Positions 30,601 through 41,039 are shown, counted from the stretch's first letter. The stretch is 47,193 nt of DNA from Candidatus Omnitrophota bacterium (GCA_903861305.1 CAIOTT010000065.1:1-47193); one strand, 5' to 3'. Program-made: numbers and translations. The notes: generated by a model from the letters alone, not told the origin.

Positions 30601-33600
30601 AATTCGGCGTCTGGGCGCAGGCGGTCAAGATCCTCAGCGACCCGTTGAAAGTGACGTCATATGAACTGGCCCAGGTGAAGGAAACCGTGGTCCTTCCCGA
30701 CAGCCAAAACCGTCCGGCGCAGGATGAAGGGCACATGGATTCCGGGATCGTGAATGCGTTTTTGGTCACGCCCCCGCAGGAAACCACCCGTTCGCTGGCG
30801 GCGAAGGCTGAAAGTCCTGAAGGCCTCACGCAAGGTGAGCCGAACCTGCACTACATGATCGCGGACAATGGCAGTACGATCAGGGATATGCGGACAGAGG
30901 CGGTGCTTCATAGTTTCAGGGGAGAAGGTAAGTATATAGATATTCGTCCTTTGGGGGCGGATCATTATATGGTCAAGATCAGTGTGCACGGGACTTCACC
31001 GTTGGATTTCTGGTGCCTGGAAACAGCAGGCAAGTCGGGCCAGAGGTATGAGTTCACTGAATTTATAGAAACAAAGAACGGCGTGATCGTGTTTTATGAC
31101 GACGACAAGAAAGGCGTATTTTCTTTCGATCCCGAAAAAGGTGGTCCTCTGCAGATCATCGATATGAGGGGGGAAACAGGTGCCGTGTCGTTGCAGCTAT
31201 CCTGGGATCAGCAATTCCTGATAGCCCAGGGAGCCGCGCCGATCGCAGAAGTCTATGATCTGAAAAATATGAAGTATGTGACGAGTTCATGGATGTTGAA
31301 TGTGAGGACAACTGCCATGGTGCCAACTGCCGTTAATGCGCCGCTGGTGCAAGGCGTGGGCGGCGTCATGGATGTTAAGAACAACATTCTGATCGAGAAT
31401 TATCTCGCTTCCGATCCGCAGGGGCGGTTTTCCGTAGGGAAGAACGACCAGGGGCTGCTTGTATATTCACATGCGGATGGCAAGATATTGTCCGAGATCA
31501 ATGGCAAGAAGATCCAGTCAGTGTCGTTTGCAGGCAGCATGGCCCCGAACGTCTTGTTTTCCGCAGGCATTGAAGGTAGGTCAGTCTTTGTTGGAGAAGA
31601 TTTTAAGAGCACCATCGCGTCAGGATCAGGGATCTCTTTCCCCGCCCTTATTGTAAGGTCCAGCGGGGATGTTTCATTCAGGCTGGATAACGACAAGATC
31701 ATAACCGCCCGCGATCCCGCGCCAGGCACATTCTACAAGCACCCTGACTTTGATTTTTTCATCGACGCCCTTGACCCGGATAACCAGAAAGCCATCCGGA
31801 TATCGGATGGCGAAGAGATCCCGTTCAAGGGGCGTATCCTGAAATTCATTGAAGCGGGCAAGGGGATGGTGTTGTTCAGTGAATTTGAGGGGAAGGTCAT
31901 TTCTTCATTTAAAAAGGTTGGGATTAAATCAGTTAAGGATCTGCCCGCAGTCATGGCAGGCCCCGGAGAGCCAAAATATGCGTTGGAGTTTTCGCCTGGC
32001 GGGGGGGTGCTGTTGTACTATTTTGCGGGAAACAACACAAAGTTTAAAAAAACAGAAAGTGTCGATCTGCAAGGTTTTTCCCAGGCTGTCTTTGACGGCA
32101 AATACTTCGTCCTGACAAATCCCGATACCGGCGCGTTCGCCTTCCTGGACCCTGAAAACCACACGCATCCCGTTGTGGGCTGGCTCCAGGCGCCAGTGCC
32201 GGCGGATGGTTTCGGAAGTCTCAAGAAAGGTGAACCGAACCTGCGCTATATGGTCTCGCGCAATGGTCACGCGGTCACGAGTATGAAAACAGGCAAGGAA
32301 CATCTTACAACTTATACGGCTGGGTTCCGCCATATTGGTGGAGATTATTATATGACCATGAAATCTTTCGGGAGGTTAGGACCTGATGAATGGACATTAG
32401 GCACTATAACTGACGAAGAGATGTACGGTACGATGTATTCGTTCACTGAATTTCAGGAAACAAAAGACGGCAAGATAATTTTTTATGATCGCGACAAAGA
32501 GGGTGTTTATGTGTTAGATCCCAAAAAAGGCGAGGTTGTAAGGCTCTTGGACACTCAGCCGTTGGCAGCTCCCGTATCTTTACAAATGTCCTGGGATGAG
32601 AATTTCCTGATCATATTAAGTAAAAACGCGTCTTTTGTTATGCCATTAGAAAACACTCAGCTTATGTTGTTGCAGGGTGTGGAGGTGTTACACGCCATGC
32701 CGGCAGTAAACGCACCGCTCATTCAGGTCAAGGGAGGCGTGTTTGATGTAAAAAATCGCAAGTTGATCCCTGGATATATCGCATCAGATGAAACAGGCCA
32801 GCTTTCGGTGGGAAGGGATGGGGGCGGGTTGATGATTTACTCCCATAAGACCGGGGATAAATTATCGATGATCGAGGGGCATATTATCCAGGGCGTGAGT
32901 TTGATCGAAAGAAAGTATAAGAATGATGTCAAAACACTGTTGATCGCGCGCACAGAAAAAGGCGCATATGGGGTTGATGCAGATTTAAACATCGGGCGTA
33001 TGCCGCCGGTGCCATTGCCATTAGAGAATATTAAGGTTCAGGGCACGGGGACGGAGCTGACGTTTTGGGCCGGTGCAGATCACATTTCAGCCATGGATCC
33101 CACCCCGGGCACATTCTACAAGCACCCTGACCTTGACCTTATCATTGACGCCCGTGACCCGGATAACAAGATGGCTATCCATGTATCAAATGGAGAAAAA
33201 ATGCCGTTCAAAGGCAATATCCTGGCGTTCTTCACCAACGATGACCGGACGTGTATGCTCAGTGAACTCGACGGGAAAGCGGCTTATTCTTTCAAATTTA
33301 ACGGGAATGAAGAGGTGTTTACCAGGCCCGTTATTGTGGACGATCCGCGGTCACCCCAATATTTTTTGGAGTTGCTCGACTTTGGCGGCGTGGACTTGAG
33401 CCGCGTTGATAAAGATGGCCAGCGGATAGAGCCATTTGCTCATTTGGGCAGGGATATTTTTTCCCAGGCCGTTTTTGACGGGAAATATTTCGTTTTGACC
33501 AACCCTGATACGGGCGCCTTTGCTTTTCTGGACCCTGAACGCCCTTCACATCTCCAGACAGGCTGGCCGCAGCCGCAGGTGCCGTCTGTGACCGACACGA

Positions 33601-36600
33601 AGCCCGATGACACGCTGGCGCCGTATGATGAGATGATCCTGGAAGGCAGTGGCAACAGGGTGTGGAGTCCGCAAATTGGTCAATTCCGCGATGGTCTTGG
33701 GGTTACCCGGCGCATCAGGGACAATGTGTTCATACAGCATCATGATGAAGGGGATTATGATGAAGAGGAATACGACACCGTGATCTGGACGAAAGAAAAT
33801 AATCCAGAATGGGGCCAGAGGTGGCGCTATGTCACTCATGCCGGGGGCCTGGTGGTATTCAAAGATCGCATCACCGATGAAGAAGCCGTTTATGATGTGG
33901 ATGGTAGGATATGGGTTGGAGGTGGGTTCAATGTGTCGACTGAAGCTCGCGTTTCATCATCGGGAAGGTTCTTCTTGATCAAAGTGCCTCCTAGTGCGGG
34001 ATGGTTGAATGGAGGGCTCATGTGGTCCGACCGTCAAGCCACTGGCAAAAAAGTTCATTTTATTAACGCGTATCACTCCTGGAGATCCTGGGAATTCAAT
34101 CCCAAAGCCGAGGTCGTGGTCGGCACTCTTGCCAATGGCCGCAAACAGGTATTTGACCTGAAGACAGGGGCGTTTGTGCGTGTGCAGGTTGGAGATAAAT
34201 TCAACGATGTGTATTTTTCTCCGGATGGCTCTTACGGATTTTTCGTCCTTCCCAACGGAAAAATGGCAAGTTATCAGACATCGGATGGCAAGGTGTACGA
34301 CGCTACATTTGATGAGGTGTATTATTCGGAAGACGCCGGTCATCGCTATTACGGCCAAAAGGATGGGGACAAGCTTGAGGTGTGGCGATTCGGCAAGAAG
34401 GGTGGTTTAAAGAAATATTTTGACGGAACATGGTCGCCGCCGGATTATCCGATGTACTGGCACCGCTACGACAAGCACGACGACACTTTGTTGCGCCTGG
34501 ACAGGTCTTCAGGGCAGCTTGTTAAGAAGGTACAAGAACATTCTTTGGACGTTACGGATGAAGTGTTCCTGCAGGACGGGATATTGGTGTTTGACCGCTC
34601 CGGCAGGAATTTATTGGGAAGGCATGACGGGAATGATCTTGTTCTGGGTGATTGGGATTTTCAGAGAGGCGAACGCCTGGGTTCATTGAACGGCAAGGTG
34701 GGCTTTCTCGAGGACGGGCAGTCAGGCGTTCTGGCCATGATGCGGGGAACCGCGCTGGAATCGCTTGCGAACCGCCTGGTTTTTGTCAACGCCAGCCACA
34801 GCCATATTCTGATACAGCGTGACGATTACACACTGGAGCTTGTGACAGAAGACCATGTGTACAAGATCAGTCATGCTGAATTGGGCCTTTCCACTTTCGA
34901 CCTCATGGCCGTCAACGGTGCCGTATTTGTGTTCCACAGTGAGAATACCGGGAAGGTCCGTTATTTCAATCCTGACGTGTATCTGAAAAACAGGAAGGAT
35001 CCTTTGGCAGTTACGGAAGGGGCGCTTTTCCCCGAAGCCATGGACAAGCTTGCCCGTGCCAAGGCGCTGTGGCAGGATGTGACGGGCCAGCGCACGCCGT
35101 GGATCGTCCAGGCGCGTGCGGCTTACGCTGAATTCATGGACCTCGTGCCGGAGGAGGTGCGCAGTGAAGTGACAGCTTCCTTGAAAGGCCTTTATAACGG
35201 GCAGGAAAAGGCGTCGCTGGAACGGTTCCGCCGGGCACTGGCGGACCCGGACAAGGGCGGCGTTGACATCAGGGACATGCCCTTTGACCGCTTCGCCCGG
35301 CGCATGGCGCGCGTGCTGAAAATGAAGCCGGCGCTCGAGGCCTTAATGGCGCAGGCGCGTCATGGCGATAGCGTGCCGAGGTATCTTGCGTACCAGTCTT
35401 TGTTCGCAGGGTTGCTGGCGGTGTGCGCGGACATGTCCATTGACCTGGAATCCAACGGTTATCTGGATGAGGGGGATTTCTATGAAACCCTGGCGCTGGG
35501 ATGGCGCGTGAGGGACCAAAAGACGCTGGAAGCCGGCCGCGATGTGGCGCGCCTCGTCCGCGTTTTGCGCGGGATGTACGGTGACATGTTCAATGAGGAA
35601 ACGGTCCAGAATATGGTGAGGTTCCTGGCGGCGGCATCGGCCACGCCGGAGGCGCTCAAGACGGTCATGCGCCAGGCCATGCTTCTGGTTGATTTTCCGA
35701 ACCCCGTGGTGCGGGAAAAATACCTTGGGTTGTGGTACGCGTCGTTCAGCGGTACGGATGTCGGGGAAAAAGCCATCCATGCACTGGGAGATCCACGCGC
35801 CGTGCAGGAACTGGGTCAGGCCCGGGACTTTGTCGTGTTTTTGACCAGCAACGCGGCGCTGATCGAAGAAGGTGTTGTGCCGGAGTATCACGGGCAGCCG
35901 CTCTTTGACGGCATCCAGGGCGTGGGCCTTGAATTCATCCAGGAATGGAGCCGTGCCAGCGGCGAAGAGCTTTATTCCATCGAACAGCTTGGGGAATTCC
36001 TCAATAAATTTGTTCAAGCGCCGCCGGCGAAGGATCAGCCTGAGACGCGCGAGGTGATCGCCAAGCAGGTGCGCCTGCAGGGCCAGCCCGGAGCGTATGG
36101 CCGCGAGATCGCGCAGAATTCGATCGACGCGAAGGCGGCGGCGTTGAAGGTCCGGATCTACCGCGACCGTGGGCGCGGGGTTATGGCGGAGGAATGGACC
36201 GATGACGGCACAGGCGCGCCGCTCAGGAAGGCGCTGGCCCTGTTGATCCAGAGGTCCAACAAGGAACGTGACGGGAGTACCACCGGGCGTTACGGGATCG
36301 GCAAGTTCACGATGTACGCGGGCGCGGATGAGGTGGAGATCATCACCAACAACGGGCAGGAAGCGTATTATTTCAAAGTGAACGTCGATCAGAAAACGGG
36401 TTACCTGAAAGTGCTCAAAGTCCTGCGCCTCGACGCCGCGCTCCAGCCGAAGGGCGTCACGATCCGCCGCATGAACCGCCTGGACGATATTTTTCCCGAG
36501 CTCGAGAAGTTCATGCGCGAGCGCATGGCCAAGGTGATGGCCGGGCTGTCCCAGACGGACAAGTTTTCCATTCTGGTGGCGGATGCTGAGGGAGCATACA

Positions 36601-38090
36601 AGCCAATGGATATCCACCGCAAGCAGGTTGTAGCCGAAACCGCGGTCGAGGTTAACGGCCAGTCCAGGACAGCGCGCCTGCTGAGCGTGATGGACGCGGA
36701 TATCCCGTCCCAGATCATCGACGAGAAAGGCCTCAAGGTCGAGGACATCGCCGTTAAAGAAAAGTTCCTGGCCCTTGTCCCTGACAATTTACGCCATCAT
36801 TTCAAGTCCCTCGGGCTTGTGATCCAGCTCCCCCTGCCGTGCACGCAGAACAGGGACAGCTTTGAGCAGGAAGCTGAGAACATGCCCATGATCCAGACCG
36901 TGGTCGCGGTGCTGTTTTACCGGGCGCTGGCCTACAAGGCGCTTTTCGACAAGAGCTTCATCCTGGGGAATGGTTTCCCGCAGGATTGGGAGAAGGGCCA
37001 TGACGCTTATTGGGACAGTGTCGCGGTCGATCGCGACCCGGATACCAAGGCCCTGACGGATGCGATCAACCGTTCCGATCTCGGCAATGGCCTGCATGAG
37101 AGGCTGCAGCAAGTTGCCTTCAGGATCGACGGCCGTTCCGGCGGGATGGCCGGTATTGTCGAGAAGCTTGATTTCACAAAGTTCCTCGTGCGCCTGGAAG
37201 TTTTCGAGGGCTGGGACACAACGAAAGCGCCGCTATCCATCCTGGGCCGCCGCATCAAGGTCCAGGCCGAGCTCATGGATGCCCGGGAGCGGGAACGGTT
37301 GGGTCGAAAGTTAGGGGTTAATGTTGATGCGATCATGAGCGCGTTTGAGTCCTCAGGGGCGGTATGGCCGACGCATTATGTCAAGACGAAGTGGGAAAGG
37401 CGTACTGTGCCGAGGTCAGAATGGAACAAGGAGGATAAAAAGCTGATGATCCTGGTCGCGCATATCGGGCGTTCGCTGGGGTTTAACAGGTTTGAGTTAA
37501 TGGAAACGGAAGGCATTGTTTCGGGGGCCTACATTAAGGAAATACTATCGTTCGGGAACGGGGTCATTGCCGTTAATCGTAATGTCGCCGGACAGATGTC
37601 CTCCCTGATGAAAAATGAATACCTGTATGAGCCCGCTGATGTTGTTTTGCACGAATTGGCGCACTATGCGGAAGATACGCTCAATGGCGTGCTGGTGGAT
37701 AAGGGTTTCACCTCCTCATCGCTGGCGCATACGCATGACGCGCAGGGCGGGAGATTCTCGCTGGCGTTCGAGATGGTTTCGGCGGTATGGCTGGCGTATC
37801 TTTCCAAACAAGAAAAGTCCCTGGCTGAAATGCTTGAGGATGAGTCTATCCTGGATCAACTCGCTCCGAAGGATGATCATGGCCAGGCGCAGGCGCCGGG
37901 CGGTATAGACCTCCATCCCGTGGAGGCCATGCTGGAGGTTGAAGGCGCCTCGGAGGCATCGTTCCCGGTGGATCCCGCGATGCTTCAGCGGTATGACGCT
38001 GCGCCGGGACTTGTGCCCGTGATCCTCGGTGTCCGTCCCGCGGTGGACCTTTCCGGATTTCTGGGGATCACCCCCTCAGAAAATCCTTGA
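27657..38090 (+). CDS. Giant secreted protein: two GHKL ATPase domains, propeller repeats, HExxH
   Basis: 3477 aa. A signal peptide ends near VYGQE. Residues about 59-348 are the Omnitrophota-type domain shared with the protein at 21096. A first Hsp90-like GHKL domain has E489-x3-N493-x2-D496 (EAIANAIDAL) and D663-x-G-x-G-M (TDRGTGMG). Residues about 1058-1980 hold two tandem units of about 460 aa with propeller-like strands, followed by more such strands to about 2450. A second GHKL domain has E2817-x3-N2821-x2-D2824 (REIAQNSIDA), DDGTG (2849-2853) and GRYGIGKF (2877-2884). Near the end lies H3332-E-L-A-H3336 and then APGGIDL. ATP-binding folds behind a signal peptide are paradoxical. Function unknown. 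Confidence 0.82.
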   Translation: MRKFEVSTIQLMGRRIMALMVLLAFLMTSGLGPIPSVYGQELSRLPQPGTPVNLSTAFLPPMLVGMKVFPREPFRFDFILDKGDAAAAAGDIGDVSNRLIKYFLAALTVPEKDMWVNLSPYEKDRLVPEGFGRTGMGRDLLAEDYILKQITASVLSPEGAAGRKFWDKVYALARERYGTIDIPVDTFNKVWIVPAKAKVYENAKAGTAYVVDSRLKVMLEADYLAMAKSSGTAEVAGDDIARQVLREIIIPILEKEVNEGQNFAQLRQVYHSLILAAWFKRKIKAGLIAQAYVDRQKTAGIDIADKDATEKIWQRYVTAFNTGVYNFIKEEKDPVSGEVLPRKYFSGGMNMDMAGLTTTADSAAVVFDAAMPARCLIESVQFDPFSDKVLPAPDHAMFKTVEEDPRARAIRKKTAATSGPDGTIDLEHDTEAMRRLTANKDMEALRQIAAQGISASRADEILDGNYTDPQFLKEIFDQNPDPKGQGFSEAIANAIDALGGAIGQFGWGIKQMLAWLPNDGTSSLSFVTHDGGGQAYEKRLFRGEDGQVYTTGVRAISLEDFEAKAGGITQGTRMLLELAQPLSKGSWDEDADRLTQIGLAKRAMARFTFSRKADILIRVGGEEERWVNGWESRKVITGQAHAKKARNEDIVVDITPHRIMITDRGTGMGLATIARMFIPGTGGTKQVPRLQAQEIPAELERTAVIHDTRDTAIHRVSFVRNEEVIESRADILRRDAPATSINPDAVVAGELALEFGRLAEIHMARDKVIFPSEHNPREIVPIVEGVVHMARGIMASQEALADKVKYVNTIVTALDALVGSNEFIRDIVKSIKKRIAEMFTEQKVVEQLRADGYVLLPDAAPYGRLDVGAKVVYLNPALFDWDAVRSLAALGAVRVDPQAIRFVREDRGVKRVIPLMALPFHAEALAPFDHFNLKQYNWQNMPPMPVIATDDFIALPSAWMARFLDLCGKRIRNELNENELTEFGVWAQAVKILSDPLKVTSYELAQVKETVVLPDSQNRPAQDEGHMDSGIVNAFLVTPPQETTRSLAAKAESPEGLTQGEPNLHYMIADNGSTIRDMRTEAVLHSFRGEGKYIDIRPLGADHYMVKISVHGTSPLDFWCLETAGKSGQRYEFTEFIETKNGVIVFYDDDKKGVFSFDPEKGGPLQIIDMRGETGAVSLQLSWDQQFLIAQGAAPIAEVYDLKNMKYVTSSWMLNVRTTAMVPTAVNAPLVQGVGGVMDVKNNILIENYLASDPQGRFSVGKNDQGLLVYSHADGKILSEINGKKIQSVSFAGSMAPNVLFSAGIEGRSVFVGEDFKSTIASGSGISFPALIVRSSGDVSFRLDNDKIITARDPAPGTFYKHPDFDFFIDALDPDNQKAIRISDGEEIPFKGRILKFIEAGKGMVLFSEFEGKVISSFKKVGIKSVKDLPAVMAGPGEPKYALEFSPGGGVLLYYFAGNNTKFKKTESVDLQGFSQAVFDGKYFVLTNPDTGAFAFLDPENHTHPVVGWLQAPVPADGFGSLKKGEPNLRYMVSRNGHAVTSMKTGKEHLTTYTAGFRHIGGDYYMTMKSFGRLGPDEWTLGTITDEEMYGTMYSFTEFQETKDGKIIFYDRDKEGVYVLDPKKGEVVRLLDTQPLAAPVSLQMSWDENFLIILSKNASFVMPLENTQLMLLQGVEVLHAMPAVNAPLIQVKGGVFDVKNRKLIPGYIASDETGQLSVGRDGGGLMIYSHKTGDKLSMIEGHIIQGVSLIERKYKNDVKTLLIARTEKGAYGVDADLNIGRMPPVPLPLENIKVQGTGTELTFWAGADHISAMDPTPGTFYKHPDLDLIIDARDPDNKMAIHVSNGEKMPFKGNILAFFTNDDRTCMLSELDGKAAYSFKFNGNEEVFTRPVIVDDPRSPQYFLELLDFGGVDLSRVDKDGQRIEPFAHLGRDIFSQAVFDGKYFVLTNPDTGAFAFLDPERPSHLQTGWPQPQVPSVTDTKPDDTLAPYDEMILEGSGNRVWSPQIGQFRDGLGVTRRIRDNVFIQHHDEGDYDEEEYDTVIWTKENNPEWGQRWRYVTHAGGLVVFKDRITDEEAVYDVDGRIWVGGGFNVSTEARVSSSGRFFLIKVPPSAGWLNGGLMWSDRQATGKKVHFINAYHSWRSWEFNPKAEVVVGTLANGRKQVFDLKTGAFVRVQVGDKFNDVYFSPDGSYGFFVLPNGKMASYQTSDGKVYDATFDEVYYSEDAGHRYYGQKDGDKLEVWRFGKKGGLKKYFDGTWSPPDYPMYWHRYDKHDDTLLRLDRSSGQLVKKVQEHSLDVTDEVFLQDGILVFDRSGRNLLGRHDGNDLVLGDWDFQRGERLGSLNGKVGFLEDGQSGVLAMMRGTALESLANRLVFVNASHSHILIQRDDYTLELVTEDHVYKISHAELGLSTFDLMAVNGAVFVFHSENTGKVRYFNPDVYLKNRKDPLAVTEGALFPEAMDKLARAKALWQDVTGQRTPWIVQARAAYAEFMDLVPEEVRSEVTASLKGLYNGQEKASLERFRRALADPDKGGVDIRDMPFDRFARRMARVLKMKPALEALMAQARHGDSVPRYLAYQSLFAGLLAVCADMSIDLESNGYLDEGDFYETLALGWRVRDQKTLEAGRDVARLVRVLRGMYGDMFNEETVQNMVRFLAAASATPEALKTVMRQAMLLVDFPNPVVREKYLGLWYASFSGTDVGEKAIHALGDPRAVQELGQARDFVVFLTSNAALIEEGVVPEYHGQPLFDGIQGVGLEFIQEWSRASGEELYSIEQLGEFLNKFVQAPPAKDQPETREVIAKQVRLQGQPGAYGREIAQNSIDAKAAALKVRIYRDRGRGVMAEEWTDDGTGAPLRKALALLIQRSNKERDGSTTGRYGIGKFTMYAGADEVEIITNNGQEAYYFKVNVDQKTGYLKVLKVLRLDAALQPKGVTIRRMNRLDDIFPELEKFMRERMAKVMAGLSQTDKFSILVADAEGAYKPMDIHRKQVVAETAVEVNGQSRTARLLSVMDADIPSQIIDEKGLKVEDIAVKEKFLALVPDNLRHHFKSLGLVIQLPLPCTQNRDSFEQEAENMPMIQTVVAVLFYRALAYKALFDKSFILGNGFPQDWEKGHDAYWDSVAVDRDPDTKALTDAINRSDLGNGLHERLQQVAFRIDGRSGGMAGIVEKLDFTKFLVRLEVFEGWDTTKAPLSILGRRIKVQAELMDARERERLGRKLGVNVDAIMSAFESSGAVWPTHYVKTKWERRTVPRSEWNKEDKKLMILVAHIGRSLGFNRFELMETEGIVSGAYIKEILSFGNGVIAVNRNVAGQMSSLMKNEYLYEPADVVLHELAHYAEDTLNGVLVDKGFTSSSLAHTHDAQGGRFSLAFEMVSAVWLAYLSKQEKSLAEMLEDESILDQLAPKDDHGQAQAPGGIDLHPVEAMLEVEGASEASFPVDPAMLQRYDAAPGLVPVILGVRPAVDLSGFLGITPSENP

Positions 38091-38114
38091 CCGTAATGCC
38101 CAAAGTGCTAGAAT
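38087..38114 (+). promoter_or_regulatory. Promoter of a candidate small RNA
   Basis: TTGACC 38087-38092, a 16-bp spacer and TAGAAT 38109-38114. The -35 box overlaps the stop codon of the giant gene. No ORF follows, only two hairpins and a terminator. Confidence 0.5.
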
Positions 38115-38120
38115 TAAAAC

Positions 38121-38199
38121 GTAAAGAGGCTCCGGGATTTCGTGAGTAACGGAGCTTGAATGAGCCCTCGGATGATTGAAAAAGTCCGAGGGTTTTTTT
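38121..38199 (+). ncRNA. Candidate small RNA of about 75-80 nt
   Basis: Between the promoter at 38087-38114 and a strong terminator lies GCTCCG 38129-38134 / CGGAGC 38150-38155 with a 15-base loop, a short single-stranded link and the terminator hairpin. It matches no RNA family I recognise. It could equally be only the 3' end of the giant mRNA, which would use the same terminator. Confidence 0.4.
38165..38199 (+). terminator. Intrinsic terminator after the giant gene
   Basis: CCCTCGGA 38165-38172 pairs with TCCGAGGG 38185-38192 and seven T follow. A second hairpin with no long T run, CCCTCCCC 38215-38222 / GGGGGAGGG 38227-38235, lies just after. I see nothing else in the stretch up to the promoter at 38373. 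Confidence 0.92.
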
Positions 38200-38372
38200 C
38201 TACCCCCTCCCCGTCCCTCCCCACAAGGGGGAGGGCATCAAGCGAAGCATCTTTTACAAATCCTGGATACCTTTATCCTTCTTTTGACTATTCATCAGGC
38301 CTTTAACCCCTACACGGCCAAACGGTTACACCAACAATTTCCCCCGCGCGCCAGGCCATGTTGATATTTTTT

Positions 38373-38401
38373 TTGCAAACTCCCGGATCAGATAGTATAC
38401 T
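38373..38401 (+). promoter_or_regulatory. Promoter of the exopolysaccharide locus
   Basis: TTGCAA 38373-38378, a 17-bp spacer and TATACT 38396-38401, about 55 bp before the nucleotide-sugar dehydrogenase start. Confidence 0.65.
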
Positions 38402-38458
38402 TTAAGTCTTAAACCGATCCGCCCTCATACGGGGGCCTATTTAAGAAGGGTGATGACA

Positions 38459-39781
<1,323 letters not shown>

Positions 39782-40012
39782 TGAGGCGCAACAATGTTTC
39801 AGAACAGCAACACGCGGCGTTGACCCCGTGTTTTTCCTTGTTCCATAGCATGGATTTCTTCGGTTGTAAGCCGAAGAACACCATCATCTTGCAGCATAAA
39901 CCCTGATATATTCCAAGTATTGATGTTGTTGGCACGATAATCGCTACCATAGTAAGTACGGGAATTACCGGGACATACCCGGACATTACGTGGCAAGCAT
40001 GGAGACAGGTAT
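39782..40012. other. Non-coding gap with a possible gene remnant on the minus strand
   Basis: No convincing gene. One minus-strand frame gives a protein-like stretch (CPGNSRTYYGSDYRANNINT, then WNISGFML) that begins and ends without gene signals, possibly a decayed fragment. Near 39968-39990 there is a short direct repeat, GGGACATAC and CGGACATTAC. Confidence 0.25.
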
Positions 40013-40246
40013 ATGAGTAAGCAGAAGATGACGATCACAGATGTCACGGATAAACTTGGCGTGACAGCCAAGACCGTCGCGCGCTGGGAAAAGACCGGCA
40101 AGATCGGCAAGCCCAAGCGTGACTGGCGCGGCTGGCACACCTATAACGCCGAAGATTTTAAAAAGATCGAACAGTTCAAGGAAACGATCTTCATTGAAGA
40201 TGGTCAGACCGAGGAGAAGGGGACTTATGCGACAGCCCGCGCTTGA
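40013..40246 (+). CDS. Small MerR-like helix-turn-helix protein
   Basis: 77 aa. TITDVTDKLGVTAKTVARWEKTGKIGKPKRDWRGWHTYNAEDFKKIEQFK is a single MerR-type winged helix (HTH_17-like) with no effector domain. GGAGACAGG lies upstream of ATG. The 3' end overlaps the export gene by 20 bases, so it is expressed with the polysaccharide genes and may regulate them. Confidence 0.8.
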   Translation: MSKQKMTITDVTDKLGVTAKTVARWEKTGKIGKPKRDWRGWHTYNAEDFKKIEQFKETIFIEDGQTEEKGTYATARA

Positions 40247-41039
40247 AACACGTTCATTATTTGTTCTTTTTTTGTGCGCCGTATGCATGCTGCCGGCCTC
40301 TTGTGTTTTCGCGCAGGCCACAACGGCTGAAGAGAAGCCGGTAACCCTTGAAGACGTCAAGGCCATGGCCAAGGACGCTGAGCAAAAAGCCAAGCCCCAG
40401 GCCGCGGCAACGATCAAAGGCGGTTTTGATCCTCTCAACTATACCCTCGGAGCTGAGGACGTGGTGGAGATCACCGTCATGCGCCATCCGGAATTCAGCG
40501 GGACGTACGCGGTCAGCCAGGAAGGCAAGCTGCAGTACAAGTTCGTGGGCGACATCCAGGTGACGGGCATGACCAAGGTCCAGCTTGAGGCCAAGATCCA
40601 CGAAATCATTGCGAAGTTCGTTATTTCCCCGGAAGTCAACGTCACGATCACGGAATACAAAAGCAAGGTGTTCTATGTGCTCGGTGAAGTCGGGCAGCCC
40701 GGAAAATATTATATGCGCTCGGAGACGATCTCGGTGCGCGACGCGGTGGTGATGGCGGGGCTTCCGACCCAGGCCGCGGCCATGCGCAAGTCAAAGATCA
40801 TCACGCCCTCGGACAAGGGCGGCCGGGAGCAGATGGTCGACATCTATGGCCTGCTCTACAGCGGGGACCTTAACAAGAACCTCATGATGAAGCCGGGTGA
40901 TTTCCTCTACATCCCCTCGACCGTCATGGCGAAGGTGTTCCGCGTGATCAGCCCGGTGTCGAATGCGGTGGGCACAGCGGTATCACCGACGACATCGGCG
41001 GCATCTGGAAAAACGAGCGCCCAGGACCTGGCGCGGTAA
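40227..41039 (+). CDS. Polysaccharide export protein (Wza/XrtA-associated type)
   Basis: 270 aa from ATG 40227 (GGAGAAGG upstream; the longer open frame back to 40119 is a shadow). A signal peptide ends near CVFAQ without a clear lipobox. The Poly_export domain runs from YTLGAEDVVEITVMRHPEFSG through ISPEVNVTI, and an SLBB domain follows (VFYVLGEVGQPGKYYM). It probably forms the outer-membrane channel for the exopolysaccharide, with the chain-length protein encoded next. Confidence 0.92.
   Translation: MRQPALETRSLFVLFLCAVCMLPASCVFAQATTAEEKPVTLEDVKAMAKDAEQKAKPQAAATIKGGFDPLNYTLGAEDVVEITVMRHPEFSGTYAVSQEGKLQYKFVGDIQVTGMTKVQLEAKIHEIIAKFVISPEVNVTITEYKSKVFYVLGEVGQPGKYYMRSETISVRDAVVMAGLPTQAAAMRKSKIITPSDKGGREQMVDIYGLLYSGDLNKNLMMKPGDFLYIPSTVMAKVFRVISPVSNAVGTAVSPTTSAASGKTSAQDLAR

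Noticed and set aside
38176-38364. 62-aa ORF before the exopolysaccharide promoter
   Set aside because: It starts inside the terminator loop, spans a GC-rich hairpin and has no ribosome-binding site.
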